Positions 26,726 to 36,369 of a stretch of 64,000 bases of DNA are shown here, one piece after another. The number at the start of each line of letters is the position of its first letter. Position 1 is the stretch's first letter. This DNA comes from Saprospiraceae bacterium (GTDB lineage Bacteria; Bacteroidota; Bacteroidia; Chitinophagales; Saprospiraceae). The notes under the pieces are model-generated. The model was given only the letters and a program-made list of their open reading frames with translations. It did not search any database and had not been told where the DNA came from. The DNA lies in assembly GCA_016718205.1 (NCBI GenBank), contig JADKEB010000033.1, positions 558,001 through 622,000 on the forward strand, in the 5' to 3' direction. Made by a program: the position numbers and the translations under genes.

Positions 26726-29485
26726 ATGAATAACATTTTCCTAGCAATAAGGCTCTGGTTGGTGTACATTTTTACATTGCCCATTATTCTATTCGCTCAA
26801 AGTGGTTCTTTGGATTTAAGTTTTGGATCAGGTGGTATGACAGCCACAACAATTCATGGTTCAGATGATATCGGAGAATCCATAGCAATTCAGAGTGATG
26901 GAAAAATAGTGGCTGTTGGATATACCAAAGTGAAGGATGATTGGGATATAGCATTGTGCCGATATAACAAGGACGGATCACTTGATAATAGTTTTGGGTA
27001 TTTAGGAAGAGTTTATACTGATATTAAAGGGAGTGATGACTATGGTGAAGCAATCAAAATACAGAATGATGGAAAAATACTAGTTGCTGGCTCTGGGATC
27101 ATTAATTCAAAAAAAATTATAGTAGTAGCTCGATATATGACTGATGGTTTATTGGATGGATCATTTGGAACAAATGGCATCGTTATAACCGATTTAGTAA
27201 CAAATTTCGGTTCTTCCAGTGCAAATGAGATTGTGGTTCAGAGTAATGGGAAGATTGTAGTTGTGGGATATGCTGAAGGGCGTGTTGCATTATTACGATA
27301 TAATTCAAATGGCTCTTTAGATGCATCTTTTGATAGTGATGGAATAGTTACAACTGGACTTGGCCCTTTTTTTGGGAAATCTTATGGAAACAGCATTGTT
27401 ATACAAGCAGACGGAAAAATTGTTGTAACAGGAACTGTAGAGTCAAACCAAGGTGCAGAAAATAGGATATTACTTCTTCGATATATTATTAATGGTACAT
27501 TAGACGGAACTTTTGGAACAAATGGAATAATCACTGCAAATTTTGATACACCAAATTCAACAAGTTTTGGAAATGCAGTTGTAATGCAAACTGATGGAAA
27601 AATTGTGATTGCTGCAACAAGGAAAATCAATAATTTATGTCATATAGGATTGGTTCGATTTAATAACAATGGCGGTTTGGATTTGAGCTTCGGCTCAAAT
27701 GGTAAATCTATTGCTGGCTTTTCAGGAAGTTCATCTACTAATTCCGTCATTGTACAAAGTAATGGAAAGATTTTAGTTGGAGGAAGTTCAGACGGTAGTC
27801 ATTTGGTTGTTGCCAGATTTAATAGCAATGGTAGTTTGGACAATACATTCGATTCTGATGGAAAGCAACAAACATATATTGGTACTGAAACAAAAGGTGG
27901 TGGGTTAGCAATTCAAGGGGACGGTAAGATATTGATTGTAGCAGGTTGTAAGTTTGATAATAATCCTGACTACGATATTACTTTATCCCGTTATAATATT
28001 AATGGTGCATTAGATTTTTCATTTAGTACTGATGGAATAGTTAATACATCTATTGCAATAGGTGGAGCTGAAGGTTGGGATATAGCCATACAAAATGATG
28101 GTAAAATTGTTGCTGTTGCATCAAGGGGTGATGAAATTGGATTGATAAGATTAAATATTAATGGTTCATTTGATCAACTTTTTGGGGACAATGGCAAAAG
28201 ATCAATCGGAGATTTCTATTCTTTTGATGGAAGACGTAAGGCACTTGAGATACAAAGTGATGGCGGAATTGTGGTAGCTGGATCTACATTTATGGGCAAC
28301 GGCCATGGTCTCTCAGTGATACGATTGAATTCCAATGGAGATTTGGATGGTTCATTCGGAGGATTTGTGAATGGGAGAGTAACAATTCCTCTAGGAGAAC
28401 CATTAGGTTTTGATACCGACTTAAAGATAGGAATTGAAGGCAAAATTTTAATATCTTATACTAAATATAAAAATGGTTTTGATAGTGATTTTGCAGCCAT
28501 TCGATTAAATAGTAATGGAACTATTGATAATTCTTTCGGAGTCAATGGAATAGCTTCAATTGATTTTGAAAATAAACCAAATGATTGTAGTTCGATAGCC
28601 GTTCAAAGCAATGGAAAAATTATACTTGTAGGCACAACATCGAATAATAAAATATCATTGGTACGTTTAAATGTAAATGGATCATTAGATAATACATTTG
28701 GTATACTTGGAAAAGTTACATCAGAAATTGTTGGTTCTTTAAAAGCAAATAGTGTAATCTTACAAAAAGACAATAAAATTGCCGTAGTAGGAGGATTCAA
28801 AGATTTTAATGGCAGTTCTTTTATTGTATTGCGTTACAATATTTCGGGTTCATTAGACAATACTTTTGGGAACAATGGGTATTTGAAAATACCTATCTCT
28901 GATACTTCTAGTGTGCCATCTGATATAGCTAAGGCAGTTGCATTACAAAATGATGGTAAGATTGTAATTTGTGGGGCACTTGGGACCGCCAAGGAAAATG
29001 CTGTTGGCATAGTGCGATGTAATAGTAATGGAATATTGGATTTAACTTTTGGTGATGGTGGTAAAATAATTACAAGAATATCTGGGTCTTGGAGTGATAA
29101 AGAATTAGGGCGGGGAATTGCGCTTCAACAAGATGGCAAAATTTTAGCAGTAGGATCAAGTGAAATTAAGGAAGATAATAGATATGCAATAGGAGTTGCA
29201 GTATTTAGGTATAACAACACGATCACTTCTTCTTCAGAAGATCTTGTAAAGGAAAAAGCTCCGATTTTATTCCCTAATCCGACTACAGGATTAATTAACA
29301 TTACTTCTGAAAATAATCAAATAGACAAACTGGAGTTATTTAGTCTTAATGGGGATTTAAATCACAAGATACCTGAAATAAAGGACAATTCTTTAGATTT
29401 ATCTCATCTTCCTCATGGTAGTTATATTCTTAAGGGATTAGTAAATAATTACTCTTTTGTAAAGAAGGTGATTATTGTAAGATGA
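26726..29485 (+). CDS. Delta-60 repeat protein with T9SS type A sorting domain
   Basis: A 919-residue exported protein with a signal peptide (about 1-25, ending LFAQ). About 14 to 15 delta-60 repeats of 50-65 residues follow. Each has the pattern IAIQSDGKIVAVG, then RYN-x-DGSLD-x-SFG, expected to fold as a beta-propeller. Residues about 845-919 are a type IX secretion C-terminal domain: LFPNPTTGLINI, then LSHLPHGSYILKG and a basic end KKVIIVR. The protein is probably secreted or attached to the cell surface. It follows the EGF-like lipoprotein gene on the same strand after 223 bp. Confidence 0.9.
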   Translation: MNNIFLAIRLWLVYIFTLPIILFAQSGSLDLSFGSGGMTATTIHGSDDIGESIAIQSDGKIVAVGYTKVKDDWDIALCRYNKDGSLDNSFGYLGRVYTDIKGSDDYGEAIKIQNDGKILVAGSGIINSKKIIVVARYMTDGLLDGSFGTNGIVITDLVTNFGSSSANEIVVQSNGKIVVVGYAEGRVALLRYNSNGSLDASFDSDGIVTTGLGPFFGKSYGNSIVIQADGKIVVTGTVESNQGAENRILLLRYIINGTLDGTFGTNGIITANFDTPNSTSFGNAVVMQTDGKIVIAATRKINNLCHIGLVRFNNNGGLDLSFGSNGKSIAGFSGSSSTNSVIVQSNGKILVGGSSDGSHLVVARFNSNGSLDNTFDSDGKQQTYIGTETKGGGLAIQGDGKILIVAGCKFDNNPDYDITLSRYNINGALDFSFSTDGIVNTSIAIGGAEGWDIAIQNDGKIVAVASRGDEIGLIRLNINGSFDQLFGDNGKRSIGDFYSFDGRRKALEIQSDGGIVVAGSTFMGNGHGLSVIRLNSNGDLDGSFGGFVNGRVTIPLGEPLGFDTDLKIGIEGKILISYTKYKNGFDSDFAAIRLNSNGTIDNSFGVNGIASIDFENKPNDCSSIAVQSNGKIILVGTTSNNKISLVRLNVNGSLDNTFGILGKVTSEIVGSLKANSVILQKDNKIAVVGGFKDFNGSSFIVLRYNISGSLDNTFGNNGYLKIPISDTSSVPSDIAKAVALQNDGKIVICGALGTAKENAVGIVRCNSNGILDLTFGDGGKIITRISGSWSDKELGRGIALQQDGKILAVGSSEIKEDNRYAIGVAVFRYNNTITSSSEDLVKEKAPILFPNPTTGLINITSENNQIDKLELFSLNGDLNHKIPEIKDNSLDLSHLPHGSYILKGLVNNYSFVKKVIIVR

Positions 29486-29671
29486 AAATTAATTTTCAAA
29501 ATCTTTATTTTATCATTTAAGTGGTTTTATGGAAGTGAGCGTTTCTTTTTTATGACACATTTTCCAAAATAAAAGCTATTACCTTAAAAAATAGTACTAA
29601 AATTTAAGGTTTACCTTTATAATTGGTACGAATATTTCAGGTTTGTAAAATTATATCTCTACATTTGTGCC

Positions 29672-30802
29672 ATGATTACAAGATTAATTGAAACACAATT
29701 AAAGGAAGCCTTACTGTTCTCGGGCAAAATCATTGTTTTATATGGCCCCCGACAAGTCGGCAAAACAACATTGATTGAAAAACTTTTGTCTGAAAGCAAA
29801 CTGCCCTCACTTCAGATCAATGCCGATGAACAAAAATATGTACAGGCTTTCAGCAAAGCAGACCTCAGAAGTATGCTGCAGGTGATAGATGACAAACAAA
29901 TTGTATTTATTGATGAAGCACAAAATATCCCTGACATTGGTCTGAATCTTAAAATATTGCATGATGCCCGAAAAGATTTGAAAGTGATCATTTCCGGATC
30001 TTCATCTTTAGACCTTGCAGGTCAGATCAAAGAGCCTTTGACAGGCAGAACAAGAACCTATCAGCTTTTTCCTGTCAGCATCAGAGAATTGAGACATCAG
30101 CACTCCATATTTGAACTAAAGGAAAGAATATCTGAGTTTTTAATATATGGAATGTACCCTGAAGTTTTGACTATACAAAAAACAGGTGAAAAGTCCAGAC
30201 ACCTGGACGAACTGGCATCATCTTATCTGTATAAAGATATTCTTAAACTCAATAATATCAGGTACAGCGACAAATTGTTCAAACTGCTCCAATTATTGGC
30301 ACTACAGATGGGTTCACTTGTTTCAGTTGTCAAAATAGCCAATGCACTGGATCTAAGTTCTGAAACAGTCAACAACTACATTGATTTACTTGAAAAATCT
30401 TTTGTAATATTTCGGAGAACGGGATATAGTCGCAACAAAGCCAAAGAAATTTCAAAAATGGATAAAATCTACTTTTTTGACAATGGTATCAGAAATGCAT
30501 TACTGCAGAATTTTACTCCTTGGGACCTGCGGAGTGATAAAGGGGCGCTTTGGGAAAATTTTGTGATCAACGAACGAATGAAAAATAATTCCTATGACCA
30601 AAAATTGGTCAGATCATACTTTTGGCGAACATACAATGGCACTGAGATTGACATAATCGAAGAAGAAAACGGAAAACTTACTGCAATTGAATTGAAAGCA
30701 AACAATAAAATCACAGGGGTGCCTCCATCCTGGGTACAGGATTATCCTGAAGCATCTTTTCAGGTGGCTAATATGGAAAACTGGACAGATTTCCTGATGT
30801 AA
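29672..30802 (+). CDS. AAA ATPase with DUF4143 domain
   Basis: A 376-residue ATP-binding protein of the AAA_14/DUF4143 family. The Walker A motif GPRQVGKTT is at residues 25-33 and Walker B VFIDEAQN at about 77-84. The C-terminal DUF4143 part contains a PD-(D/E)xK-like core (TEIDIIEEENGKLTAIELKA, about 325-344). The biological role of this widespread accessory family is not settled. The stop codon falls inside the first bases of a downstream 165-bp inverted-repeat element (30800-30964), so the element supplies the stop. No partner gene is near. Confidence 0.9.
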   Translation: MITRLIETQLKEALLFSGKIIVLYGPRQVGKTTLIEKLLSESKLPSLQINADEQKYVQAFSKADLRSMLQVIDDKQIVFIDEAQNIPDIGLNLKILHDARKDLKVIISGSSSLDLAGQIKEPLTGRTRTYQLFPVSIRELRHQHSIFELKERISEFLIYGMYPEVLTIQKTGEKSRHLDELASSYLYKDILKLNNIRYSDKLFKLLQLLALQMGSLVSVVKIANALDLSSETVNNYIDLLEKSFVIFRRTGYSRNKAKEISKMDKIYFFDNGIRNALLQNFTPWDLRSDKGALWENFVINERMKNNSYDQKLVRSYFWRTYNGTEIDIIEEENGKLTAIELKANNKITGVPPSWVQDYPEASFQVANMENWTDFLM

Positions 30803-30964
30803 GGGTTTGTAAGGATATAAAGTGTACAAAATTGACGCTGGAATTTTGGTTTTTATCAAGGCAAAATTTTCAAGCATAGCCTAAGCTATGGTTTGAAATT
30901 TTAACGCAGAGAAAGAGTAAAACAACAAGTCAAGATGTAAAGGTTATATATTGACAGACCCTTA
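30800..30964. repeat. MITE-like element, copy 1 (165 bp)
   Basis: Ends TAAGGGTTTGT (30800-30810) and ACAGACCCTTA (30954-30964) are inverted copies with one mismatch. The centre is a palindrome CATAGC-CTAA-GCTATG (30875-30890). The same length, ends and centre occur at 51293-51458. No open reading frame is inside. Confidence 0.6.
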
Positions 30965-30984
30965 GCAGGTTTACCAGTAAAAAT

Positions 30985-31440
30985 AGCAAATTGCATATCT
31001 TTAGTAAAAAATTACATCAATTAGTACTACTTTGTCAACTCAGAGTATGTTTATACTTTTATCATTTGGCTCCAAGTGACAAATTTAGTTTTCTACTGCC
31101 TGTCGGCAAGGCAGGCAGGTCTGCAACATCAACTTCGTTTGTCAAAGTCTTACATGACTTTGACCGAACCTATCTTACGGTCTTGACCGGTTGTGGACAA
31201 TTTACTCCGGTCATGAGACCGATAGATAAAAGTCCAAAAGTCAGAGACTTTGGAAAACAGATTTATTGAGTAAAGTATTTTACTCAATTCTCGTCATAGA
31301 CGAGACCAATCAGTCATCTTGTCCAAAATTAAATTTTCTCACTTTCGCTCAAACATGACAATTCAAACCTACTCTTAGGAGTTATCAGGAAAATCTTCAT
31401 ATATTTTATCCCGTTTAAAATGTAAAATTTAATTTTTTGC
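30985..31440. other. Hairpin-rich intergenic region
   Basis: No convincing gene. Several inverted repeats are packed together. The clearest is a perfect 9-bp stem GTCAAAGTC/GACTTTGAC (31141-31164). There is also a CTGCCTGTCGGCAAGGCAG-type palindrome near 31096-31120, ATTGAGTAA/TTACTCAAT around 31266-31290, and TCTCGTC/GACGAGA just after. Position 31042 starts with AGAGTATGTTTA, the end sequence of the element at 58677-58838. Reads as an accumulation of mobile-element remnants. Confidence 0.5.
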
Positions 31441-31522
31441 TTAAGGGTCGCCCTTCGGGACGCTCCTCAGTCAAAAAAGGCCATTCGACCACTAAGCCGA
31501 CGAAGGAGGACTGGAGAGCGAT
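31441..31522 (+). repeat. Dispersed intergenic repeat, copy A
   Basis: Two blocks: GGTCGCCCTTCGGGACGC and, further on, CCATTCGACCACTAAGCCGA with a GGAGGACTGG...GAGCGA ending. The same order recurs as several full or partial copies at 60749-61046 and, more diverged and inverted, at 44087-44175. Confidence 0.7.
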
Positions 31523-31621
31523 TCGGAACCGTGCCTCTTTATTTCTTTTCTTTGGTTTTTTTAAAAATTGAGGAAGTAGAATTTGAAATTTTCCAATATC
31601 TTTGGCGATAAATTTTGTAAT

Positions 31622-31939
31622 ATGGATTGGTCATTAGGAACATTTGACTGGTCGCTGGTGGCGACGATATTTTTTGGAGCGGTCAGCGGTTATGTAGCCA
31701 GCAGGATTCTGGGTGGCGAAGGATTTGGTTTTTTTGGAAATATTGTTGTTGGTGTCATAGGCGGTTACTTAGGTTCATGGCTGGTAAAAGTAGCCAAGGT
31801 ACCTATGATGGACGGTTTTTTTGGCAATTTAGTTAGTTCTGTAGGCGGTGCTATCATTTTGATCTTTTTTCTGGAGTTGATTAAATATATGCAAAGGAGC
31901 AATACAGGCAGTAAGAGCAGAACCAGGACCAGGCGATAA
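31622..31939 (+). CDS. GlsB/YeaQ/YmgE-like small membrane protein
   Basis: A 105-residue membrane protein of the transglycosylase-associated (GlsB/YeaQ/YmgE) type. It has three helices and the Gly-rich pattern GAVSGYVASRILGGEGFG, then GNIVVGVIGGYLGSWL. The tail is very basic (SKSRTRTRR). Members are linked with stress responses but no reaction is known. The ATG at 31622 is preferred to an upstream TTG at 31583. Confidence 0.8.
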   Translation: MDWSLGTFDWSLVATIFFGAVSGYVASRILGGEGFGFFGNIVVGVIGGYLGSWLVKVAKVPMMDGFFGNLVSSVGGAIILIFFLELIKYMQRSNTGSKSRTRTRR

Positions 31940-32066
31940 GATTTTCTGCAATGCTGGCACGATGATTTCTATCATATCAAAACAATTTTAAAAAATGACA
32001 CAGGACTGACTATCATTAGTAGGCTTTGGTGTAATTTTGTCCAAAATCCATTAAAATATCAAACAG

Positions 32067-33167
32067 ATGAACAGATTATATTTTGCTTTATTGTTTTCAT
32101 TCATTTTGTTTTCTTGCCAGACTGTAAAAAAGAGCATTTTATACACAAAGCTCGATTCAAGTTCAGACACACTCAGATATGCAAAAGAAGTACACCTTAA
32201 AAACATCAGGCAACTGACCTTCGGTGGAGACAATGCGGAGGCTTATTGGAGTTTTGACGATAAAAAAATAGTATTTCAGGCCACCAATAAAATGTGGGGT
32301 GCTGATTGCGACCAGATATATTATTTTGACCTCGGAAAATGGGAGAGAAAAGCAGGAGCTCCACCATTGTTAAGTACCGGCAAAGGTCGGACTACATGCA
32401 GTTATTTTATGCCCGGAAATAAGAGTATTGTGTATGCATCCACTCATGAAGCTTTTGCATCATGTCCTCATGTACCTGAGAGAAGAGCTGACGGAAAGTA
32501 TATTTGGCCTGTTTATGAGACATTTGACATTTATCATGGAGATTTGAAAGGAAATATCATTAAAAAACTAACAGATACTCCGGGATATGATGCTGAAGCT
32601 ACAGTTTCTCCCAACGGTGATAAAATTGTTTTTACATCGATGCGAACCGGAGACCTGGAGTTGTTCACCATGAATGTTGACGGGTCAGATGTCAGGCAAG
32701 TTACCAATCAATTAGGATATGATGGTGGTGCTTTTTTTTCTCCTGATGGCAAAAAACTTATTTTCAGAGCATCCAGACCCAAAACAGCAGAAGATGTAAA
32801 AGTGTATAAAGAATTGCTGAGAGAAGGACAGGTGATGCCTACCAATATGGAATTGTACGTGTGTAATGTAGATGGCACAGATTTGAAACAGATAACAAAC
32901 CTTGGAAAGGCCAATTGGGCTCCTTATTTTCACCCAAAAGGTGATAAGGTCATTTTTTCTTCCAATCATGCGGCTCCTCGTGGTTATCAGTTTAATCTTT
33001 ATATGATCAATCTTGACGGTACAGGTTTAAAACAAATCACTTTTGATAAAGTATTTGACTCTTTTCCAATGTTTTCTTATGATGGTAAGAAACTCATCTT
33101 TGCATCCAATAGAAATAATGGAGGTACCAGAGATACCAATCTTTTTTTAGCTGACTGGGTCGATTAA
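32067..33167 (+). CDS. TolB-like WD40/PD40 beta-propeller lipoprotein
   Basis: A 366-residue lipoprotein with lipid-anchor Cys at residue 17 (FILFSC). Several PD40/TolB-type blades follow. Examples are FSPDGKKLIFRA, VSPNGDKIVFTSMRTGDLELF and HPKGDKVIFSSNHAA, with aspartates at the blade ends. Such proteins sit in the periplasm or outer membrane and bind partners or peptides. No fused peptidase domain is present, so the role is probably binding. The gene appears monocistronic. Confidence 0.85.
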   Translation: MNRLYFALLFSFILFSCQTVKKSILYTKLDSSSDTLRYAKEVHLKNIRQLTFGGDNAEAYWSFDDKKIVFQATNKMWGADCDQIYYFDLGKWERKAGAPPLLSTGKGRTTCSYFMPGNKSIVYASTHEAFASCPHVPERRADGKYIWPVYETFDIYHGDLKGNIIKKLTDTPGYDAEATVSPNGDKIVFTSMRTGDLELFTMNVDGSDVRQVTNQLGYDGGAFFSPDGKKLIFRASRPKTAEDVKVYKELLREGQVMPTNMELYVCNVDGTDLKQITNLGKANWAPYFHPKGDKVIFSSNHAAPRGYQFNLYMINLDGTGLKQITFDKVFDSFPMFSYDGKKLIFASNRNNGGTRDTNLFLADWVD

Positions 33168-33249
33168 AGAAGTACTACATTCAACATATGTGCTCTGGCT
33201 TGATAAAATATACCCAGACTTTTTTTTCGCAGATTTTGAAATATCTTTT

Positions 33250-33879
33250 ATGATACATTATACAAAAAAAGACATAGTTGAGATGGATATGGTGCCACGT
33301 CTTTCCCTGATTAACAGCATCACAGGCTATAAACCTGGAAATTTGATAGGTACCAAATCGGAAACAGGAGCCACCAACCTCGCCATCTTTAGTTCTGTAG
33401 TCCATCTTGGGTCTGATCCTGCTTTGATAGCATTTATCATGAGACCTATGGTCGGTGAAAGGCATACCATGGAAAATATATTAAGTACAGGGTTTTATAC
33501 AATCAATCACATCAATACATCAATCATTGAAAGAGCGCACTTCACATCAGCGGATTTCCCAAGGGATTTGTCAGAATTTGACAGATGCAAACTCACTCCT
33601 CAGTATATCAAGTCTTTTTATGCTCCCTATGTGGCCGAAAGCAGGATCAAAATAGGAATGTCATTGGCAGAAACTATTCCGCTCAAGATCAATAATACCA
33701 TCATGGTGATAGGAAGTGTGGAACATATCATATTGGACGGTAGCTTTCAGAAGGAAGATTGCAGTATAGATCCTATAGCTGCGGGTACAGTATGTATATC
33801 AGGTATTGATACGTACTACAAGACAGAAAAACTTGTTACACTTCCATTCGTAAGGTCAGATGAAGTCCCTGCATTTTAG
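33250..33879 (+). CDS. Flavin reductase family protein (FMN-binding split barrel)
   Basis: A 209-residue protein of the flavin reductase-like family. The motifs LINSITGYKPGNLIGT, TNLAIFSSVVHLGSDPALI and NILSTGFYTIN are typical of the FMN-binding split barrel. It would use NAD(P)H to reduce FMN or serve as an oxidoreductase; the substrate is unknown. I use the ATG at 33250. An upstream ATG/TTG frame adds a poorly conserved 20-residue stretch overlapping the spacer. Confidence 0.85.
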   Translation: MIHYTKKDIVEMDMVPRLSLINSITGYKPGNLIGTKSETGATNLAIFSSVVHLGSDPALIAFIMRPMVGERHTMENILSTGFYTINHINTSIIERAHFTSADFPRDLSEFDRCKLTPQYIKSFYAPYVAESRIKIGMSLAETIPLKINNTIMVIGSVEHIILDGSFQKEDCSIDPIAAGTVCISGIDTYYKTEKLVTLPFVRSDEVPAF

Positions 33880-33909
33880 AAACCAATATCTGACCGCATT
33901 TCTTCATTT

Positions 33910-35133
33910 CTAAAGTATGAAGTTGCCTTTTTCATTTGATGCCTGATACGAATTCCACAAATCATAAAACTCATGCACCGCTTTGTTACTATAGTTTGTA
34001 AGTGAATTGAACAGGAATACAACCCCAATATTTTTTTCTTTATCAAAAGCAATTTCAGCTCTGAAACCATTGACCAAACCACCGTGGTATACCAGATGAT
34101 TATTTTTTGTATTGACCAATCTCCATCCAAGCGCATAGTGCGAATCTGTGATACCTGGCCAATGATTAAAATATTTACCTTGATTGGAAGTATTAACATA
34201 TGGGCTGAATGCTATTTTTCTTGCATTTTCAGAGATGACGTCAGGTTTGTAACCCATGACAGCATACAACCATTTTGCCATATCGTTCAAAGGAGCATTG
34301 ACACCGCCTGCTGAAGCCACATTGTAGTAATGCGGAAGATGATTGATAGGTCGATACCCGGATTTTGGTCCATAATACTTGTGACCGACACATACATTCT
34401 CCGCGCTTTGAATGCCATCAAAAGTACAACTTGTATTGCACATACCTAATGGAGAAAACAGATAATAATCCAGGGCTTTTGCATAAGACATTCCTGTTGA
34501 TGATTCTATGACTCTTTCGATAAGCCCAAAAGCCGCATTTTGATAAGCATAAGCTATTCCGGTCTTATCTCTCGGAGTAAGCTTATTCAGGTAGGTGATG
34601 ATGGTTTCCATGTCTTTGTTTTCATCAACAAGATTGGAGTAGGCATGCTCTGTCAAACCAGTGGATTGGGAGAGAATATGTCTTACACGCAATAATTGGT
34701 CTTCAGTTTTAGCTTTCAGCTTAAGTTCCGGAATATATAAAACGAGCGGATCTTCCAGATTTATTATGTTTTTATCAATAAGAATTGAAGCCAGAATTCC
34801 TGCAAAACCTTTGGAAACGGAGCCCAATCTGAACACACTCTCAGGAGTAATACTTTCTTTTGTATATTTTGATTTTACGCCAAAGGTTTTTTCGTACACT
34901 ACCTGACCTTCCTGCATTACAAGTACAGCCATACCGGGGCACTCATATTGAGCAATGTTTTTTTGTAAATGCAAATCAAACAAATGGTCGAATGCAGGAT
35001 CCTTCAGATTTTTTTGCGGAGAATCTATTACTTTTTCATTTTGCAAACGATAAGCCTGATCATCTGAAGAAGGGAAGATGGTGGTTAGGGCCAGCAATAA
35101 CATCCCTTTTGATATATCTATCATCCAATTCAT
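33910..35133 (-). CDS. Class C beta-lactamase family serine hydrolase
   Basis: A 407-residue serine hydrolase with an N-terminal hydrophobic segment (about 8-22). The catalytic motifs of the class C/DD-peptidase family are present: SVSK in RLGSVSKGFAG near residue 105, YQN in YAYQNAAFGL near 199, and HGG in VYHGGLVNGF near 357. This family includes esterases and DD-peptidases as well as lactamases, so the substrate cannot be fixed. It is convergent with the flavin reductase gene. Confidence 0.9.
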   Translation of the reverse strand: MNWMIDISKGMLLLALTTIFPSSDDQAYRLQNEKVIDSPQKNLKDPAFDHLFDLHLQKNIAQYECPGMAVLVMQEGQVVYEKTFGVKSKYTKESITPESVFRLGSVSKGFAGILASILIDKNIINLEDPLVLYIPELKLKAKTEDQLLRVRHILSQSTGLTEHAYSNLVDENKDMETIITYLNKLTPRDKTGIAYAYQNAAFGLIERVIESSTGMSYAKALDYYLFSPLGMCNTSCTFDGIQSAENVCVGHKYYGPKSGYRPINHLPHYYNVASAGGVNAPLNDMAKWLYAVMGYKPDVISENARKIAFSPYVNTSNQGKYFNHWPGITDSHYALGWRLVNTKNNHLVYHGGLVNGFRAEIAFDKEKNIGVVFLFNSLTNYSNKAVHEFYDLWNSYQASNEKGNFIL

Positions 35134-35460
35134 GAATATCCAATTTATTTATTTCTATATACTTACATATTATTTAAAATGCAAATATATTAAATTCTTT
35201 AACAAAGTAGCATAAAAAAAGTGTGAAGTTAAGCTTTATACGTTTGTATTTAACCCCATTTTTATATTTTTATTTTCTTCAGGCACTAAAAAATGCATAT
35301 TATGATAATATTTTTACATTTATTGATTTTAGTAATGTTGCCAGTAAGGGTATGAATATGTGCAAAAACTTATTAATTTCACACTTTTTATAAATCAAGA
35401 AATTTCCGAATTCAGAGATAAGTAATGTAGAGAAGTAATTTGTGACAAATCAGTAATCAT
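35134..35460. other. Intergenic region, no gene seen
   Basis: A 327-bp AT-rich gap between two divergent genes. It should hold both promoters. I see no clear consensus element, repeat or short gene. Confidence 0.5.
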
Positions 35461-36369
35461 ATGAATAATTTAGATCAGATTAATATCAATTTTGATCAAG
35501 GACAGATCACACTGTTAAATATATGTTTAGGTATTTTGATGTTTGGGGTGGCATTAGATATCCACTTTTCAGAGTTTACGTATATCATAAAGCACCCAAA
35601 GTCTATCATAGCGGGGTTAATTTCTCAGTGGATCCTGCTTCCAGTGTTGACTATGATCTTGATTTGGATCATTGAGCCTGAATTTACTTTGGCTATGGGT
35701 ATGATACTTATTGCAGCATGCCCGGGCGGTAATGTTTCAAATTACGCTGTTCATTTGTCAGGTGCCAACGCTGCACTTTCTGTGATGCTTACTACCATAT
35801 CTACTTTGATGTGCGTATTTACGACTCCGATTATTTTTTCATTTTTTTCAACTCTCCTGTCAAAAGGAAATTCAAGTTATCCTGTATTTGAAATTCAATT
35901 TTTGGATATGGCTTCTTCCATCCTCCAATTGATCATCATCCCTATGATCCTGGCTCAAATATGTGTTCAGTTATTTCCTGTTTTTACTGATAAAATCAAA
36001 AAAATGGTCAGAATGATGAGTTTGTTCATTTTTATTGGTTTTGTATTATTTGCCATCAAAGGTAATCTTGATAACCTTGCCGAATACATTGGTATTGTGT
36101 TTTTTATTGTTTTGATTCATAACGGTTTAGCTTTGTTTATAGGATATTATTTTTCAAGTTCGCTCCTTGGACTCCATGTTAATGATGCCAGAGCTATTTC
36201 TATAGAGACAGGCATTCAGAACTCAGGCCTGGCACTTATTCTAATTTTTAATTTTTTTGAAGGACAAGGCGGAATGGCATTAATTGCAGCCTGGTGGAGT
36301 ATCTGGCATTTGATCAGTGCTTTTGTTCTTGCGTTGATTTGGTCAAGGAAAAAGGTGGAGATAAAATAG
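35461..36369 (+). CDS. Bile acid:sodium symporter family protein
   Basis: A 302-residue membrane protein with about nine to ten hydrophobic segments. It has the SBF family features: FTLAMGMILIAACPGGNVSN in the first half and EIGIQNSG-like RAISIETGIQNSGLALI in the second. The NVSNY and GIQNSG crossovers form the sodium sites in structurally known members. Cargo is unknown and need not be a bile acid. It is monocistronic. Confidence 0.92.
   Translation: MNNLDQININFDQGQITLLNICLGILMFGVALDIHFSEFTYIIKHPKSIIAGLISQWILLPVLTMILIWIIEPEFTLAMGMILIAACPGGNVSNYAVHLSGANAALSVMLTTISTLMCVFTTPIIFSFFSTLLSKGNSSYPVFEIQFLDMASSILQLIIIPMILAQICVQLFPVFTDKIKKMVRMMSLFIFIGFVLFAIKGNLDNLAEYIGIVFFIVLIHNGLALFIGYYFSSSLLGLHVNDARAISIETGIQNSGLALILIFNFFEGQGGMALIAAWWSIWHLISAFVLALIWSRKKVEIK

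Noticed and set aside
30991..31269. 92-codon plus-strand frame in the gap after the DUF4143 gene
   Set aside because: It runs through palindromes and repeats; composition is not protein-like.
33876..34199. 107-codon minus-strand frame at the end of the serine hydrolase gene
   Set aside because: A different frame of the same strand, overlapping the conserved C-terminal part of the hydrolase.
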